Part shown: piece after piece, positions 63,315-64,000 of the stretch
Numbering within the stretch: the stretch's first letter is position 1
How the letters are laid out: every line of letters starts with the position of its first letter
NCBI GenBank assembly: GCA_050301795.1
Contig: JBNKZU010000016.1
Coordinates: 6,432-70,431, forward strand
From: JBNKZU01 sp050301795
GTDB taxonomy: Bacteria; Pseudomonadota; Gammaproteobacteria; Thiohalomonadales; Thiohalomonadaceae
DNA: 64,000 bases
Reading direction: 5' to 3'
Position numbers and translations under genes: made by a program
The notes under the pieces: model-generated
The model's input: only the letters and a program-made list of their open reading frames with translations
What the model was told of the DNA's origin: nothing
Database searches by the model: none

Positions 63315-63979
63315 TCAGGCTTGCTTAAGAAACAGTATCCTTGACCACGACGGGTCTCAATATATTTTTTGCCGAGTTTCTGACGTAACCGATTAATATA
63401 GACCTCAATCACATTGCTATCACGATCAGCATCGCCTTCATAGACATGGTCAGTCAGTCGTGATTTTGAGAGTAGGGTATCTGGATGAGTCATCATATAT
63501 CGCAGAAGCCGGTACTCTGTTGAGGTTAGGGGATAGGTCGTACCCTCGTTGTTAGTGACCTCTTGACGATCATCATCCACACTAATCCCTGCAAGTTCTA
63601 ATGTGGTTTCGATACGGTTTTGTGAACGGCGAATCAACGCTTCAATACGGGCGATCAACTCTTCGGTGTGGAATGGTTTTCCCATGTAGTCATCGCCACC
63701 GGCTTTTAGGCCGTCAACACGCTCATTCCAATTATCTCTGGCGGTAAGGATGATAACAGGTGTCGCAATATTGGCCTTGCGCCAGTTTTTAAGGACTTCC
63801 AATCCGGGACGACCAGGCAGGCCAAGGTCAAGCACAATAATATCGTATGGCTCGGTTTCACCCTGGTGTTGTGCATCGATACCATTTTCGATCCAGTCAA
63901 CCGCATAGCCAGCACGTTTAAGCTCACGTCTTAGATTCGGCGCTAAACGAATATCATCTTCAACAAGTAATAGACGCAT
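63311..63979 (-). CDS. OmpR-family response regulator
   Basis: This is a 222-residue regulator. The receiver has acidic VEDD at 6-9, phosphoacceptor D51 (IIVLDLGLPG) and Lys in YMGKPF. A winged-helix DNA-binding domain follows (LTSTEYRLLRYMMTHPDTLLSKSRL, VIEVYINRLRQKLGKKYIETRRGQGYCF). It is the upstream partner of the sensor kinase gene, overlapping by 4 bp. The start ATG lies 21 bp from the window edge. Confidence 0.93.
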   Translation of the reverse strand: MRLLLVEDDIRLAPNLRRELKRAGYAVDWIENGIDAQHQGETEPYDIIVLDLGLPGRPGLEVLKNWRKANIATPVIILTARDNWNERVDGLKAGGDDYMGKPFHTEELIARIEALIRRSQNRIETTLELAGISVDDDRQEVTNNEGTTYPLTSTEYRLLRYMMTHPDTLLSKSRLTDHVYEGDADRDSNVIEVYINRLRQKLGKKYIETRRGQGYCFLSKPE

Positions 63980-64000
63980 AATTAATCTTTTCTCACCTCT

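Noticed and set aside
1..64000. tRNA, rRNA and CRISPR arrays
   Set aside because: No regularly spaced repeats of CRISPR length and no clear cloverleaf or rRNA segment was seen by reading; a covariance search was not possible.

Overview
The window reads as a chromosomal segment of a sulfur-oxidising gammaproteobacterium. The reverse-type dissimilatory sulfite reductase alpha subunit (57858-59102, minus) and a TusA-like sulfur carrier (15171-15410) point to oxidation of stored sulfur. MutH, a YcgL-domain protein and a two-subunit glycine decarboxylase (GcvPA/GcvPB) fit a gammaproteobacterium near the Chromatiales/Thiotrichales. The genus cannot be decided from sequence alone. No rRNA, tRNA or CRISPR array was seen.

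Layout. 1-3.9 kb: secreted adhesin-like proteins and a small lipoprotein, separated by palindromic repeats. 4.0-13.9 kb: the most unusual stretch. It holds a small leader-like protein, a protein with an apparent PqqD-like N-terminus fused to an HPr-kinase-like domain, a nucleotidyltransferase-like protein, a divergent small Cys-rich protein resembling halocin C8, then a tight run of PqqD-like protein, ATP-grasp ligase, PLP-dependent decarboxylase, urea-transporter/M23-peptidase fusion, outer-membrane-like protein and TPR protein. I read this as one or two adjacent ribosomal-peptide or small-molecule modification loci of unknown product. 14-18.7 kb: a repeat element, a PAP2 lipoprotein, TusA, a UbiA-family prenyltransferase, an AlkD-like protein and a double cNMP-rhodanese protein. 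18.8-27.4 kb: a SulP transporter, then a tandem glycine riboswitch heading lipA-gcvT-gcvH-gcvPA-gcvPB-dgkA and a PfkB kinase. 27.7-38.3 kb: housekeeping and signalling genes (REC-PilZ, mutH, mlaC-like, tex, Crp family, HDOD, pentapeptide repeat, DUF2797, DUF1015, ycgL).

38.5-47.5 kb (minus strand): a signalling block of hybrid histidine kinase, Ras/Rab-like GTPase, a membrane protein with a possible roadblock-like cytoplasmic domain plus BON and OmpA domains, a coiled-coil protein, a sigma54 activator, DUF523 and a GGDEF-EAL protein. The GTPase and the membrane protein look like a cytoplasm-to-cell-wall signalling pair. 48-51.8 kb: a LonB-like protease and a type 2 TrpB.

52-57.9 kb: an AT-richer accessory island bounded in part by two 250-bp direct repeats. 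It carries acetyltransferases, a stand-alone TfoX C-terminal domain, orphan membrane and lipoproteins, and an IS481-type element whose transposase has a nonsense codon. The IS abuts the stop codon of dsrA, and no dsrB follows. 59.3-64 kb: endonuclease IV, an MFS transporter with a periplasmic GlcG/HbpS-like protein, and an OmpR/PhoQ-type two-component pair.
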